Below, piece after piece: positions 12,455-22,964 of a stretch of DNA of 64,000 nucleotides. Below the pieces are notes generated by a model. The model saw nothing but the letters and a program-made list of their open reading frames with translations, did not search any database and had not been told where the DNA came from. Both the position numbers and the translations under genes were made by a program. Each line of letters begins with the position of its first letter. The stretch's first letter is position 1. The DNA is taken from contig WAEK01000016.1 of assembly GCA_011634665.1 (NCBI GenBank), positions 624,501 to 688,500 of the forward strand. The letters run 5' to 3'. Origin of the DNA: Mortierella sp. BCC40632 (lineage: Eukaryota; Mortierellomycota; Mortierellomycetes; Mortierellales; Mortierellaceae).

Positions 12455-13231
12455 ATGTCTAACGGTGGATTTGGTCATTTTAATGTAGAAACTGAAGAAT
12501 CTCCTATGTCTCCACTAAGACGCAACCGCCCATCCAAGAACCTTTGCATGCCAAGGTAAGATAGTTGGAACTCTCTTTCTTTCTTTCTTTGTGGTACATT
12601 CTGGACAGAGTATGCTGATGACTCAACCCCATTGTCTCCTAAAATGAATAGCAAAAGAATTCTGCCGATCCCTTGGGAGGATCAATCGATGATGGATGTT
12701 CAACCGGTTCCTTCTGGCAATACCGTCAAGAATGGTCGATCCGTATTTCAAGGTAACCATGATTTTATATATCTCTCATCCTTTTCTCAGCTCCTGCTCG
12801 TCTTTTTTAGTCCCACTCTTGGCTACTGCGCATGCTTATCATTTCAATCCTTTTTTTTTTTTTTTATGTGTTTGATAGGAACAACAAACAAACCCTTGGA
12901 GCAAAGATTCGCCTATCGAGAGTATGACGGTGTTTCGTATGTCTATAACAAGGTAAATGGAGAGACTATTTTTTTTTTTTTTTTCCTTTTTGTCTAAATC
13001 TCGTTGATGCAGGTGATCTGCGATGTATGAGAAACTTATCTTTTTATGTGAAATTTCTATCCAACACAGGGCCCAGCAGGTCAAACTCCGTTCCCAACGA
13101 TCGTGGCCATGTCCAGTTACTTTCAGCCGATCCCACCTCATCCGCAGTGCCATGTACCATCCCAAGAACCAGGGCTCTCGAACCACCAAAAAAAAAAAAA
13201 AAAACCGATTCAGCTCTTCCCTCCACCATGA
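12455..13231 (+). CDS. Small hypothetical protein, four exons
   Basis: Exons 12455-12555, 12652-12752, 12879-12952 and 13070-13231 join in frame through consensus GT-AG introns to 145 aa; phases 2, 1 and 0 all match, which is unlikely by chance. The protein begins MSNGGFGHFNVETEESPMSP, is rich in Ser/Pro/Arg, has a phospho-type stretch SPMSPLRRNRPSKN, a central YREYDGVSYVYNK and a tail rich in Pro and His. There is no signal peptide or membrane segment. I do not recognise a family. Near the end the coding frame passes through a 17-base A-run at about 13188-13204 (Lys codons), a place where slippage or a sequencing error could shift the frame, so the last about 15 residues are uncertain. Confidence 0.6.
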
Positions 13232-13668
13232 CGCTCTTTTTTCTCTATCTCTTGGGAAGAGTCTCGTTGCAGTTGTATAGTCCCCCTTATAGTCAAAACA
13301 GTATATCCCCTCCTCTCCTTTCCCCACAAGTAATTAGTATATAGGATCCACATTTTTATGAAATACACATTTGAGTAGCGCTAGAATACAGTGGGTGTGG
13401 GGGGAAGGGTTTTTTTTTCTTTTTTAGAAGAGATAGTGTCTTCAGGCCGGAGATGTATATGGATCGGCTTTGGAGGATGCAGGGACGTCTTGGAGAGAAG
13501 CGAAAGAGTGAAAGGGATCGATCAAGAGGCGGGAGATCACTCGTCCAGTGTCAGAAGGAAGGAGTGTTCTCCTGTTGTTCTTTGATCGCATTATAGTTTT
13601 CTAGGGAAGGACTCGGAAAGACTCTGTCGAGACTGGGGTCGAGAAAAAAAAAAAAACTCCCCGCACCA

Positions 13669-13705
<37 letters not shown>

Positions 13706-13835
13706 TGCTCGCTCTCGCTCTTAAAAAAAAAAAAAAGGTTGGGATGGGGACTTTCTACAGGGATAGAATAGGATCGAGTCGGAGGGGAGAGGGGAGGGGA
13801 AAAAAAAAAAAAGAAGAGAGGCGGGTCGAGTGTTT
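13232..13835. other. Convergent 3' intergenic region
   Basis: 604 bp between the stop of the small orphan gene (+) and the stop of ISD11 (-). It contains a (TC)16 repeat at 13671-13702 and several A-tracts; no gene seen. Confidence 0.5.
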
Positions 13836-14129
13836 TTAGTGCTTCCTGAGGATCTTCTGGTTCTTGGGATTCTCGACAATGAGCTTCTCTCCTCCATAGA
13901 GCTGAGAGATCAACGACTGGCGTCTGACGACCTCGAGCTGCTCCTTGCCCTTGGCAATGAGGGCCTCGATTTTGGCGGGATCAGACTCGTTTTTGGCGGC
14001 ATGGAAGGCATCTCGGGTACGACGGACAGCATAGTCGCGGAAGTTGTAGGCTGCAAACTTGGAAGAATGGTGAAGCAGAGAGCGGTAGAGGTTGAGAACC
14101 TGGGAACGGGTGGCAGCGGGCGAAGACAT
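13836..14129 (-). CDS. ISD11: LYR-motif iron-sulfur cluster biogenesis protein ISD11 (LYRM4)
   Basis: A single exon encodes 97 aa beginning MSSPAATRSQVLNLYRSLL. The LYR tripeptide is at residues 14-16, followed by the family-typical YNFRDYAVRRTRDAF and the late RRQSLISQLYGGEKLIVE. In all eukaryotes ISD11 stabilises the cysteine desulfurase NFS1 in the mitochondrial matrix together with acyl carrier protein, for Fe-S cluster assembly. An in-frame extension upstream to 14204 reads a GGAT repeat and is not used; the chosen Met fits the family start. The gene is divergent from eIF3g, with 243 bp between starts. Confidence 0.95.
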   Translation of the reverse strand: MSSPAATRSQVLNLYRSLLHHSSKFAAYNFRDYAVRRTRDAFHAAKNESDPAKIEALIAKGKEQLEVVRRQSLISQLYGGEKLIVENPKNQKILRKH

Positions 14130-14372
14130 GATCAGAGCAATTTCGAGAGGAAGGGAAGAGAGACACGGATGGATGGATGGATGGACAGACAGGCAGATGG
14201 TCAAGTTTTGTCAAACTGCGAAGTCAAGCTGGTGGTCTGGGCAGGAAGCTTTCTACGTCGTCACAGTTTTTAGTGACTCTCACGTGATTAAGCCAGCGTT
14301 TGTTTTCTTTCAGCGTTTAAGATCTGTCGAGGCTACATTTGAACCTGCTCCATCCATTCCATCCATACAATC
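14130..14372. promoter_or_regulatory. Bidirectional promoter region ISD11 / eIF3g
   Basis: The 243 bp between two divergent start codons must serve both genes. It holds a short ATGG/GGAT repeat near 14170-14185; no TATA element is evident. Confidence 0.55.
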
Positions 14373-16389
14373 ATGCCAGTGTCTGCTACCAACTGGGCCG
14401 ACGAAGTCGACGGCGAAGAGCAACCCCAGACCTTCACCGATGCCAACGGCATCACCACCCACATCGAATACAGGATCAACGAGGACGGCAAAAAAGTCAA
14501 GGTACCTTTTTGCCTCGTCCTCCCATTTTCTTTCAAAAAATATATTTTTTTTTTCTCTCTCTTTCTCTCTTTATCCCACTGGACAGCGCCATCATTTCTC
14601 TCTCCATCACCGAGATGGATCATACTCCTCAGGAACCCATCACTTCTTTTTCAATGGACGATGGAGATCATCTAGAGTCGATTATTTTCTCGACAAGAGC
14701 CGACTCATCTTGTCAATGGAACTCTTGATGATGCACTGGAAAAGGGGGCCAAAGCGAGGCACTCTAACCGTTGTCAAACCACAACCACCAACCAAACACA
14801 CAAACCAACAGACAGTCCTTCTCACTCCTCACAAGCACAGACACTATTTTTTTTTCTTTTTTCCTATTGTTGTATCTCGAGGACACAACAAGCGCACGAC
14901 CTCGTCTTCGTTTCCTCTTGAGAACATCTGCAGAAATGGCTGCGGCCTCGAGAGGATTGTTGGTCTCCCCCCCTTCAGGCACAACGCATCACCCCCTTTT
15001 TTCACTTTCTACTGTTCACCTCTCTGATAAATCCGTCTTTGCCCTTTTTTTTATATATTTCTTTTGCATGATTAGATTACCCGCCGTACTCAGAAGAAGC
15101 TGATCCACGATAAGGTCAACAAGGCTGTTGCTTCCCGCAAGGTAAGGCCTATGAGTGTCCTTGTTAATGTTTGTCTCCTCATGTTTCTCTCTTTTTTCTC
15201 TCTCTCGTCTACTCACTGTTTTTACATCTCTAATTCTCTTTTTTCTTCTTCAATTGTGCCGAGTGATTAGAAGTGGCCCAAGTTTGGCAAAGAGAAGGGA
15301 AGCAAGCCTGGACCCGACCCAGCAACTACCAATGTTGGCGACAATATCAAGCTGAAGCTCTCTTCTACCGGCAAGGTAAATTTTAGTGATAAAAGGGCGA
15401 GAGAGAGAGAGAGCAAGAGGGAGAGAGAAAAAAAAGTGATATTATTCGGGATTTTTTTTCTACATGGGTTCAAAGCAAGAACAGGAAATGGTGGATGGAT
15501 GATGTGTAATGAAATCCAATCTAATCTTTGTCTCTCTCTCTCTTCCCTCCCCTCTTCTTTTTTTCCCTTTTTTTTTTTAACCCAGGTTGTCGAGGAGGTT
15601 GATGAGAAGCAAGAGTCCATCAAGCAGCAGCTCCAGAACAAGAAGATTCTCTGCCGTATCTGCAAGGGCGACCATTTCACCACAAAGTGCCCTTACAAGG
15701 ATTCGTTGGGCGTCGAGGATGCTGCCGCTTCTACTCCCCCTGCCGAGGAAGCTTGTAAGTGGAACAATGGACGAGATGTGACAAACTTTGAAAGAAGAAG
15801 AAGAAAAAAAAAACGAGCTGTACCATCTTTGTATTCTGACTCGAGTCGAAACCGTCTTTTTTTTTTTTTTTTTTTTCTTTAAAAAAAAATAGCTCCCGAG
15901 GCCGAGCAGCAGTCTGGCAAGTACATTGCTCCCCATATGCGTGCTGGAGCTGCTGGTCCAAAGGATCGCGATTCGATGCGCGAGAAGCGCGACGAGCAGC
16001 CCACGCTTCGTGTCACCAACTTGTCCGAGGATGCGACCGAGGCAGATGTTTCAGAATTGTTCAAGCGCTTTGGTCATATCTCCCGCGTCTTCTTGGCTCG
16101 TGACCGTGAGACGAATGTGTGCAAGGGCTTTGCCTTTGTTTCGTTCACGATGCGTGAGGATGCTCAGAGGGCATTGGAGGCAATTGACGGACGTGGTTAT
16201 GATAATCTGATTCTTCGTGTGGAATGGGCCAAGTAAGTGAATGACACTGTTTCTTCAAATGAAAAAGGCTGGATTTGAGGAGGGGAAGAGAGGAGGAGGA
16301 ACACTTCAATTTATTCCAGTTCATATAACTAATGCTTTTTTTTTTTTTATTTTGTTCTCTCTTTAATTTATCTTAGGTCTTCTGCTTAG
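14373..16389 (+). CDS. TIF35: Translation initiation factor eIF3 subunit g
   Basis: Six exons: 14373-14501, 15076-15141, 15271-15375, 15586-15754, 15893-16232 and 16377-16389; 273 aa, matching yeast TIF35 length. The N-terminal half is the eIF3g domain that binds eIF3i (ITTHIEYRINEDGKKVK, then ITRRTQKKL). A CCHC zinc knuckle CRICKGDHFTTKCPY lies at about residues 140-155. The C-terminal RRM has RNP2 LRVTNL and RNP1 KGFAFVSF, ending in LILRVEWAK. The subunit sits in the eIF3 complex on the 40S ribosome and helps scanning and reinitiation. The last intron starts inside the Lys codon of WAK: reading through gives WAK-stop at 16234-16236, splicing gives WAKSSA-stop. Confidence 0.96.
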
Positions 16390-16713
16390 ACTCTTTTTGT
16401 GCAATAAAAAACGCAAACACTGGATCGCACATTTGTAAGATGAGAAAGAGTATGTCGGAGCCTCCAAAATGGAGGAATAGAGAGAAGAAAGAAAGAGAGG
16501 GTGGAGGGGGATAGATCGGCAAACTGACCAGCTAAGGGCATCGGTGGTTCCGCTAGAAGAAAAGTTATTTGGTACACCCACAGTTTCTGGGTAAATAAGG
16601 AAAGGAGTATTGAAAGAGAGATAGAGTTGATTGCGAATGGATATGGAAATGAGTGAGAAAGAGGATGTGGGGAAGGGGGGAGAGTCTATATAAAGTTCTA
16701 AAAATACAGGTTC
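16390..16713. other. Convergent 3' intergenic region
   Basis: 324 bp between eIF3g (+) and the NGL-type nuclease (-). Purine-rich; no gene seen. Confidence 0.5.
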
Positions 16714-18943
16714 TCACTCGCGTGAAAGGAATGCAAAATCTACCACGAGGCAGAAATGGTCGCTTGAAAAGCTTTCGTCAGGCAAACCAAAGCCCAGGAA
16801 GGATTTGTCCGGGATCTCGAGAAGCTTGAGCGGGACCAGTCGAGCGCCGTGCTCAGGGACTGGCTCGTCCAACAAGTAAACGTAATCCAACGTGTCCTTG
16901 AACCACGTTGCATAGTTTGTAAAAGTAGGCTCTCCATGAACAAACTCTGTCGGGGCTGCAATGGCCGTCGATTCGATTTGAGGCGCATTCGGATCCTCGG
17001 GCTTGACCTCGGATGGATGTTGTCGCGAGAGTTCTTCATACTGGCTATAGATGCTGATACATCTCGGATGGCTCTCAATTGCAGCCTTCAGATCTTGGGG
17101 AGGTGTAAAAGCTTCCAAGGGCGCTACCACAGGCGCGTCTTCTCCTGATGCGGCTGACGTAGCAAGTTTCTTGATCTTCGGATCCATCGAAGTCGCAAAC
17201 TCGGCTGCATCCGCGACAGTTGACGGCAATGGGTCAGAGCCGTTCGATTTGACCGGAATAGCAATACCTGTTGGGGGAGCTGGGTAAGGGAGGTCCGCCG
17301 ACGAAGCTTTGCTGTCGCTACCACCCTTGGGATTCTCAGCAGCTGACGCTGATGATTTCAAAGGAATCTTGATGCCAGTAGGCGGGGCAGGGTAAGGAAG
17401 ATCCGTCGACGAAGAAGCTTTGCTGTCGTTATTTCCATTTGCATCACCAGTCGTAAGCGCTGATGATTTCAAAGGAATCTTAATGCCAGTCGGTGGGGCA
17501 GGATAGGGAAGATCGTTTGTAGAAGAGCTCTCGGTAGAACTATTAGCACTCGTCTTGGTGTCCTTGAGGCTAATCTTTTGCGTCTCGGAAGTTAGCTGGT
17601 CCATCGGACCATTGGCATGCTCTTTAGTGCCACTCGCTTCTCCTTCAGCCGCGGAGGGGGTTGACTCTGGCTTGGCTTGGACACACTCGTTGACACGAGT
17701 GACTTCATCGATAAGCCATTTCTCCAGGTCGGGTATCTGATTGGGTGGCATCTGGTTTCTGGTCATGGCTCGGTAGGCAGCATCGCGAGGCGTCGTATTG
17801 AAATCTAATATTCCCAAAAAAAAAAAAAAAAGGGGGGGCAGTTGTGAGTGACAAGAAAGTGATAGCAGAGTGTGAAATGACACATCTGTTGGAGTGTTGC
17901 CACGAGTGAAAATTACCTCCGCCGATAAGTACGGTAAACTTGAGTTTCTCATTCCATTCGCGGACTTTGTCCATAAAAATGGAAGCTTGTCGCAGTCGCT
18001 CATACGACCCATCTGGTCTCCAGAATAGATGAGTCTAAAGTTTGAGTGATGTAGTCGGAATCAGTCGTTGTCATGGATAAATGGTTCCGTTGGTGGCAAA
18101 TAAAGCCCTTTTCTTCTTCTTTACCGTTGCGACAAGGAGGCCTCCACTTGGGTTTGGAGATGAATCATCACCGGCGTCGTATTCAGCCTCATGTCCTGCA
18201 TCCTCAGGGAGGATCATGTCCGCATTAGGATCGGGATTCTCGGCGGGTTTCGGCTGGATCGGTTTCAGGGATACCATAAGTCCAACATTTCCAGTCGAGA
18301 AAGTAGGTTGGCCATGATCATCGTACTCAATTGTGAGCTGATCCAGTTTCTCAAACCTATCCAAGAATCAGGAAATATAATAAGTTATAAATGGGAGTCG
18401 TCCACCACGTGTGGAGCGCTTTCTCCAATACCATAGCTCAATACGAGTGATATACAAAGGATATACATCAACAATACCTAGTCTTTTTCCAGATAATCGC
18501 ACAGCCATGCTTTTTGGTGGCATTCCGGTAATACGAGGTGTCATAACCAGCCTTGGTCAGGGCCGGGAGATAAGTCTCCTCCCAAAAGTCAACTTCCTGC
18601 AGACAGGCCAGATCCGGGTTAAAGGAAAGGAACTCTTGAAGCAGATTCTGTTTACGAAACTTCCAACGAAGGGCCTTTTGGCTTGCATAAGGGAACATGT
18701 CGCGACGGACAAGAGCTTGAGCAAGCAACTGTTGAAGGATATTAGTTCAAGTAGGAGATAAGCTCATGACTCCATCCTCCATGAATCACTAAACCTCAGA
18801 GAGATGGCCTGTCACAGTTGCATTACATTGTAGGTCATGAAGAGGAGGCGCTCCTTCTTCTTGTGGAGCTTAATGGCATTCGGTCCATGGAGAAGGCTGT
18901 CACCACTAGGGAGGCTGAGCATACGTCTGTTTGGGCGCGACAT
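16714..18943 (-). CDS. NGL2: Endonuclease/exonuclease/phosphatase family RNase, NGL/ANGEL type
   Basis: Five minus-strand exons: 18943-18827, 18728-18478, 18356-18125, 18034-17917 and 17804-16714; 602 aa. The start of the catalytic fold is LLFMTYNLLAQALVRRDMFPY, and the metal-binding Glu lies in ACLQEVDFWEE. The GDFN motif is created exactly across the last exon junction (GG|DFNTTP), and the terminal SSDHFCLVVDF supplies the catalytic Asp-His. This places it in the Mg2+-dependent CCR4/nocturnin/ANGEL/NGL group that acts on RNA 3' ends; yeast Ngl2 trims 5.8S rRNA. There is no LRR domain, so it is not CCR4 itself, and the exact NGL paralogue is uncertain. A roughly 200-residue Ser/Pro-rich insertion with three imperfect repeats splits the catalytic domain between GDFN and the final strand. 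Confidence 0.9.
17240..17530 (-). repeat. Three-copy coding repeat inside the NGL-type nuclease
   Basis: Three units encode DLPYPAPPTGI(K/A)IP(L/V)KS, each preceded by a Ser-rich spacer with DSKASS. At the DNA level the unit is about 105-120 bp long; copies lie around 17463-17530, 17345-17415 and 17240-17315. The proline-rich core is conserved while the spacers drift, as expected for a short linear motif under some constraint. Confidence 0.85.
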
Positions 18944-19814
18944 GGTTGCTGATTGAGGTAGGCAAGTAGAAGGAGAGGAGGAAGAGGTCTTTGGACTGAT
19001 CGGACTGGCTGTTGTTCTTGTGTGAAGAAGAGCGCTGGTCTGCAGGACTGGCTATTTAAGTACCTTGGCCACTCGGGGGCCGGGGCTCCCTGTCTTCCCA
19101 GCTCTTTTTGGGCGCATCCACACCTTGCAGGAGAAGTAGACCGTGGTCCTGCATATTTTTGCTCCAACCACTCCAACACAACAACGCGAGTCTATGGAAC
19201 AACTGTACTTGCTAAGAGAGAGAGAGAGGCCGTACCGTGAATGGTTGACTCTTGCAGACAGGGCAAACAGGACCAAAAGTTACTTAAAAAGACTCATGTG
19301 ACGTGCTTTAGGAGGTTTTTCCTTTCATCAGAGCCAGGACAGACTGACTCTCGATCTTCAAGACCATCTTGCCCATCACCCCTGCTCGGTGCAGGAGAAC
19401 ACGCCCAGACCTAAAGCTGATCCTCGTAGCAAAGGCATCGCCTCGCACTATTTGTAAGTCTGTAGTCATTCATCTTGGTCCATGCTCAACCATAATCTAG
19501 ACTGTCAAAGATGTATAAAAAAAAGAAAAGACAAGGGTGCTCAATGTAAGCTTCCACTGGCAAGACATTAACTTATACTAGCCTCTTATTTTCTTAACCA
19601 TAGAAGACATACCCCCCCTCCGTTTCAGCTTCTAAAGGGGTCATTGTGCGTAAACTTGCCTTTCCCCATTGACAAACCTCTAGGATCAAGTAGCTTCTCT
19701 ATACTGGACCTACCCCTACCCATCGCCCCTACAGACACTCGTGGACCCTGAGTCGTTTGTTAGAACTCCTACTCTCCTTTGCCAGCACGCTATTGTAGAT
19801 TATAGAAAAGAAAG
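18944..19814. other. Divergent intergenic region
   Basis: 871 bp between the starts of the NGL-type gene (-) and the Myb-like gene (+). Less repetitive than other gaps. No TATA or further coding sequence is evident. Confidence 0.45.
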
Positions 19815-21323
19815 ATGGCCGACGATGACGACGAACGCAGACAACGCTTCCGGTTCCACAAGGATGACGAGATTTTACTCTTAAATATTGTCCTTAATGC
19901 CAAACCATGCCCTTACAAGATATCTTCTAGGGATGGAGCCATCATGGTTGCTTGGAATACCATTGCGGACGAATTTAGGAAACAGTGCAACAAAAGGCCC
20001 GATGGCAAGTCACCTTTACCCAGAACATGTCGGTCGCGATGCGACAAGATGATCATCGACTATATGGCTATGCGGGCCACTCCCCATCTCCGGAATCAAA
20101 AGAAAGAATCAAAAGAAGACAAGACCAAAAACGAGCTTCTCGCTAGGTTAGCCCACATTCAAGGCAAGGTCATTGATCCAGCTATGGAACCCGCATCAGG
20201 CAACTCAGGTGGAGCCTCGACAGAATCAAGCGCCGCTCGACCACCGGTCGCGATTACCTCCAGCGCCGCCATCGCTCCCTCACCAACTATTCCTGGACAG
20301 AGTTCAGGCGGGAACGGTATAATAACACCAAGCCATGTTTTGGCCACTACTACAACCACGGCCATTGGTGGAAGCAGTAACAGCAGTGGCAACTCGACCC
20401 CACACCCAAACTATCGGAGTACGACCACTCTACGACCCATTGCGCCCAACTTGCCACCTACACAACATCGTATCGGTCAGACTACGTCAGAAATTTTGAC
20501 GGCCGCGACGCTTATGATCTCAACACCCACGAACCCATCTCCGGATCCAGCAGCTAGTCAAAAGCGGCGGACCACAAGTAGTCATGGTGGACACAGTCAT
20601 GGTGGAAACGCTCATTCAACAGGATCCTCACAAGAGCCGACTTCATCCAGTCAGCAACAAATTGCAGTCGCAGCCTCTCTGGGCTATCTTCAGACAGGAA
20701 ATACCCAGTCTTCGTCAGGATCCAAGAGACAAAAGACGGATGGAAGAACCTCGGTTCCAGGGTATGGTCAGCAGCCTGCTCTAGCCAGCTTGACAGACAT
20801 GTCCAATATCCCATCAAACGATACTGCGGCGGAGAGTGATAGTGATGACAACGATGGCGGTTACCAGTACGATGGCCAAGGCGGAGATGATGGTGACTTT
20901 GGAAACACATTTGAAGGCAACGACGACGATGTCCACGAAAGCGGTCTTGACCCAGCCTCTCTTATTCTCCACCCGACCACCAATACAGCCTTTGGATCCC
21001 CTACTAACAACCGACAGATGATCAGCAACAGCAGGAGCCCTAAAAAAGGATATGGTCTTCTTTCTTCTCCTCCTTTGAGAGGACAATCTAAACTTACACG
21101 ACATCCTTCACAGCCTCAACTTTTGGGTACTAGCAAGATGGAGATGCCTATGCCTGTGATGCCTAGTCAGCTGGACCCAGATGATCGATCATACTTAATG
21201 CGAACACTGGCCCTGGAAGAGCAAAAGGTCAAGGTAGAAGTAGACAAGATTGCGCTTGAGCGCGAGAAGCTAGCACTCGAGCGAACTCGGCTACAGTGGG
21301 AAATGCAGCAGACGAATAACTAG
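19815..21323 (+). CDS. Myb/SANT-like DNA-binding domain protein, intronless
   Basis: A single 502-aa exon. Residues about 10-80 form a tri-helix Myb/SANT-like domain (FHKDDEILLLNIVLNAKPC, then VAWNTIADEFRKQ and RTCRSRCDKMI), with aromatic residues spaced as in such helices. The middle (about 110-420) is Ser/Thr/Gly/Gln-rich and disordered, with an acidic patch (SDSDDNDGG...). The end (about 460-500) is a predicted coiled coil with heptads EEQKVKVEVDKIALEREKLALE. This architecture fits a sequence-specific DNA-binding regulator that dimerises; the target is unknown. The lack of introns is unlike nearly all other genes here and could reflect a lineage-expanded or retro-copied family. Confidence 0.8.
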   Translation: MADDDDERRQRFRFHKDDEILLLNIVLNAKPCPYKISSRDGAIMVAWNTIADEFRKQCNKRPDGKSPLPRTCRSRCDKMIIDYMAMRATPHLRNQKKESKEDKTKNELLARLAHIQGKVIDPAMEPASGNSGGASTESSAARPPVAITSSAAIAPSPTIPGQSSGGNGIITPSHVLATTTTTAIGGSSNSSGNSTPHPNYRSTTTLRPIAPNLPPTQHRIGQTTSEILTAATLMISTPTNPSPDPAASQKRRTTSSHGGHSHGGNAHSTGSSQEPTSSSQQQIAVAASLGYLQTGNTQSSSGSKRQKTDGRTSVPGYGQQPALASLTDMSNIPSNDTAAESDSDDNDGGYQYDGQGGDDGDFGNTFEGNDDDVHESGLDPASLILHPTTNTAFGSPTNNRQMISNSRSPKKGYGLLSSPPLRGQSKLTRHPSQPQLLGTSKMEMPMPVMPSQLDPDDRSYLMRTLALEEQKVKVEVDKIALEREKLALERTRLQWEMQQTNN

Positions 21324-21361
21324 AGTGCGTTTTTTTTTTGGCTGCAAGGAGGGAAAAAAAA

Positions 21362-21393
<32 letters not shown>

Positions 21394-21788
21394 AATAAAC
21401 AAACAAACAAAAAGCTGACTCGCTTGCCAGCTTGTATTCCATCGTATCAGATGGTCCTTTATCCATAAAACAACTGAAAGAAGAAAACAAATAGATATAA
21501 ATAAATAAAAAAAAAAAAAAACTATATACAAAACAGCATAGATAGAATGAACGACCAAGTATCTTTGGTTGGTACACCACCACGCATGGCCCAGGCACTT
21601 TGACCTCGGGAGGTGGGGGGCTGTTCCACATTCCTGTGTGGTCTGATGGGGGCATTCGTTGATTCTGAGACAACTTAAAGGGCAACTTTACGCGAGAAAA
21701 AAAAATGGCGAGGGAAGGAAGGGGTCGTGGGGGGATTGATGTTCCATTTCTAACTGGTCTGCAAGTAAAAGCGCATTTACGCCGATTT

Positions 21789-21827
<39 letters not shown>

Positions 21828-22130
21828 TCCAGGAGTCTTTAAGTTGAATGATCGGCACGAAGAATCCGAGTTCCTGGCTTTGTCTTTATGCCTGTTCCTG
21901 TTCACTCTCATTATCGGCGACTATTTTATCACCTGCTTTTTCCTTTTCTTTTCTTTTCTTTTCTTTTCTTTCCTTTTCTTTTCTTTTCTTTCCTTTCCTT
22001 TCCTTTCCTTCTTCTCCTTCTTTTCCTTCCTTCTTTTTTGCATCTTCACCTTTGGATACCCAAGTTCTTTTCACCCTCGTTCAACCTTCAGTCAATTCCA
22101 ATCAGGAAAGAGAAAAAAAAGACTACAACA
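21324..22130. other. Intergenic region
   Basis: 807 bp with long A-tracts (21353-21396), a (GA)n run at about 21793-21824 and a (TTTTC)n tract at about 21945-22000 shortly before the ML-protein start; no gene seen. Confidence 0.5.
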
Positions 22131-22861
22131 ATGAAGGCTTTATCAGTGTTTGCTATGATCTTGCCCGCGGCATTCCTGGGAATATTCGCCCAAGCAGTGC
22201 CATTCGATGGACATCGGCTAGCCTCTCGATACCGCATGCACCAATCATCTCCTCTGAGAAAGAACAACCCACACGCCCTGGCCGTCAAAAGCGAGCGATT
22301 CTATGCTTATAGGTCAACAAGCGACACGTTCCAGATCACGGATATTTCATCAAATGAACATTTTTGCTCGGGCTGCAATGCCTGTGTCAGCGTTGACGGC
22401 ATCCTCAAGACACCTATTGTACAAGGATCCATGGTGCGATTGACTGCCCAAAAGTACTTTTTCACTGTCCTGGATCAAACAATCGACCTTTGTGAGATCC
22501 TGACCAAGGTGAAGGACGGTCCACGATGCCCCATCCCTGCTGGAAGGAGCCACATGAGGGCCTGTTTCCCTCTTGACAAGTCTTGGCCCACAGATGTAAG
22601 CATTATATCCCTCTTTTCTCTGTCATCCTTCCACTCCTCCTCCTCTTCCTCATTCTCTTTCTCCTGTCTCTATGATATCTCTCAAGTTCCATAATCTGAT
22701 ATTCTTCTCTTTGTCTTCTTGAATAGATCTCTGCTTACTTGCAGGTTTCTGCGATAGATGCGCAGAAAAGACAGATTTTCAGTATCGCAGGATCGGCTAT
22801 GATCGAATCCAATTGTCCCAAGGATGTTGGCCCTGGGTCCGTAATGTGCAATCGTAATTAG
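22131..22861 (+). CDS. Secreted ML-domain (NPC2-like) lipid-transfer protein
   Basis: Two exons, 22131-22595 and 22727-22861, give 199 aa. The first about 22 residues (MKALSVFAMILPAAFLGIFA) are a clear signal peptide. A pro-region rich in basic residues precedes the ML domain, which starts around residue 60. Family marks are the paired cysteines (CSGCNAC; CEIL; CPIPAG; CFPL) and KDGPRCPIPAG in the usual central place. Such proteins bind a sterol or phospholipid in a beta-sandwich; fungal forms are the phosphatidylglycerol/phosphatidylinositol transfer protein or NPC2 of the vacuole/secretory path. Early-diverging fungi have many copies, and which lipid this one binds cannot be read from sequence. 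A second acceptor 18 bases downstream (after TTGCAG at 22744) would remove six residues in frame. Confidence 0.85.
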
Positions 22862-22880
22862 ACAATTATAAAGGAAGAAG

Positions 22881-22964
<84 letters not shown>

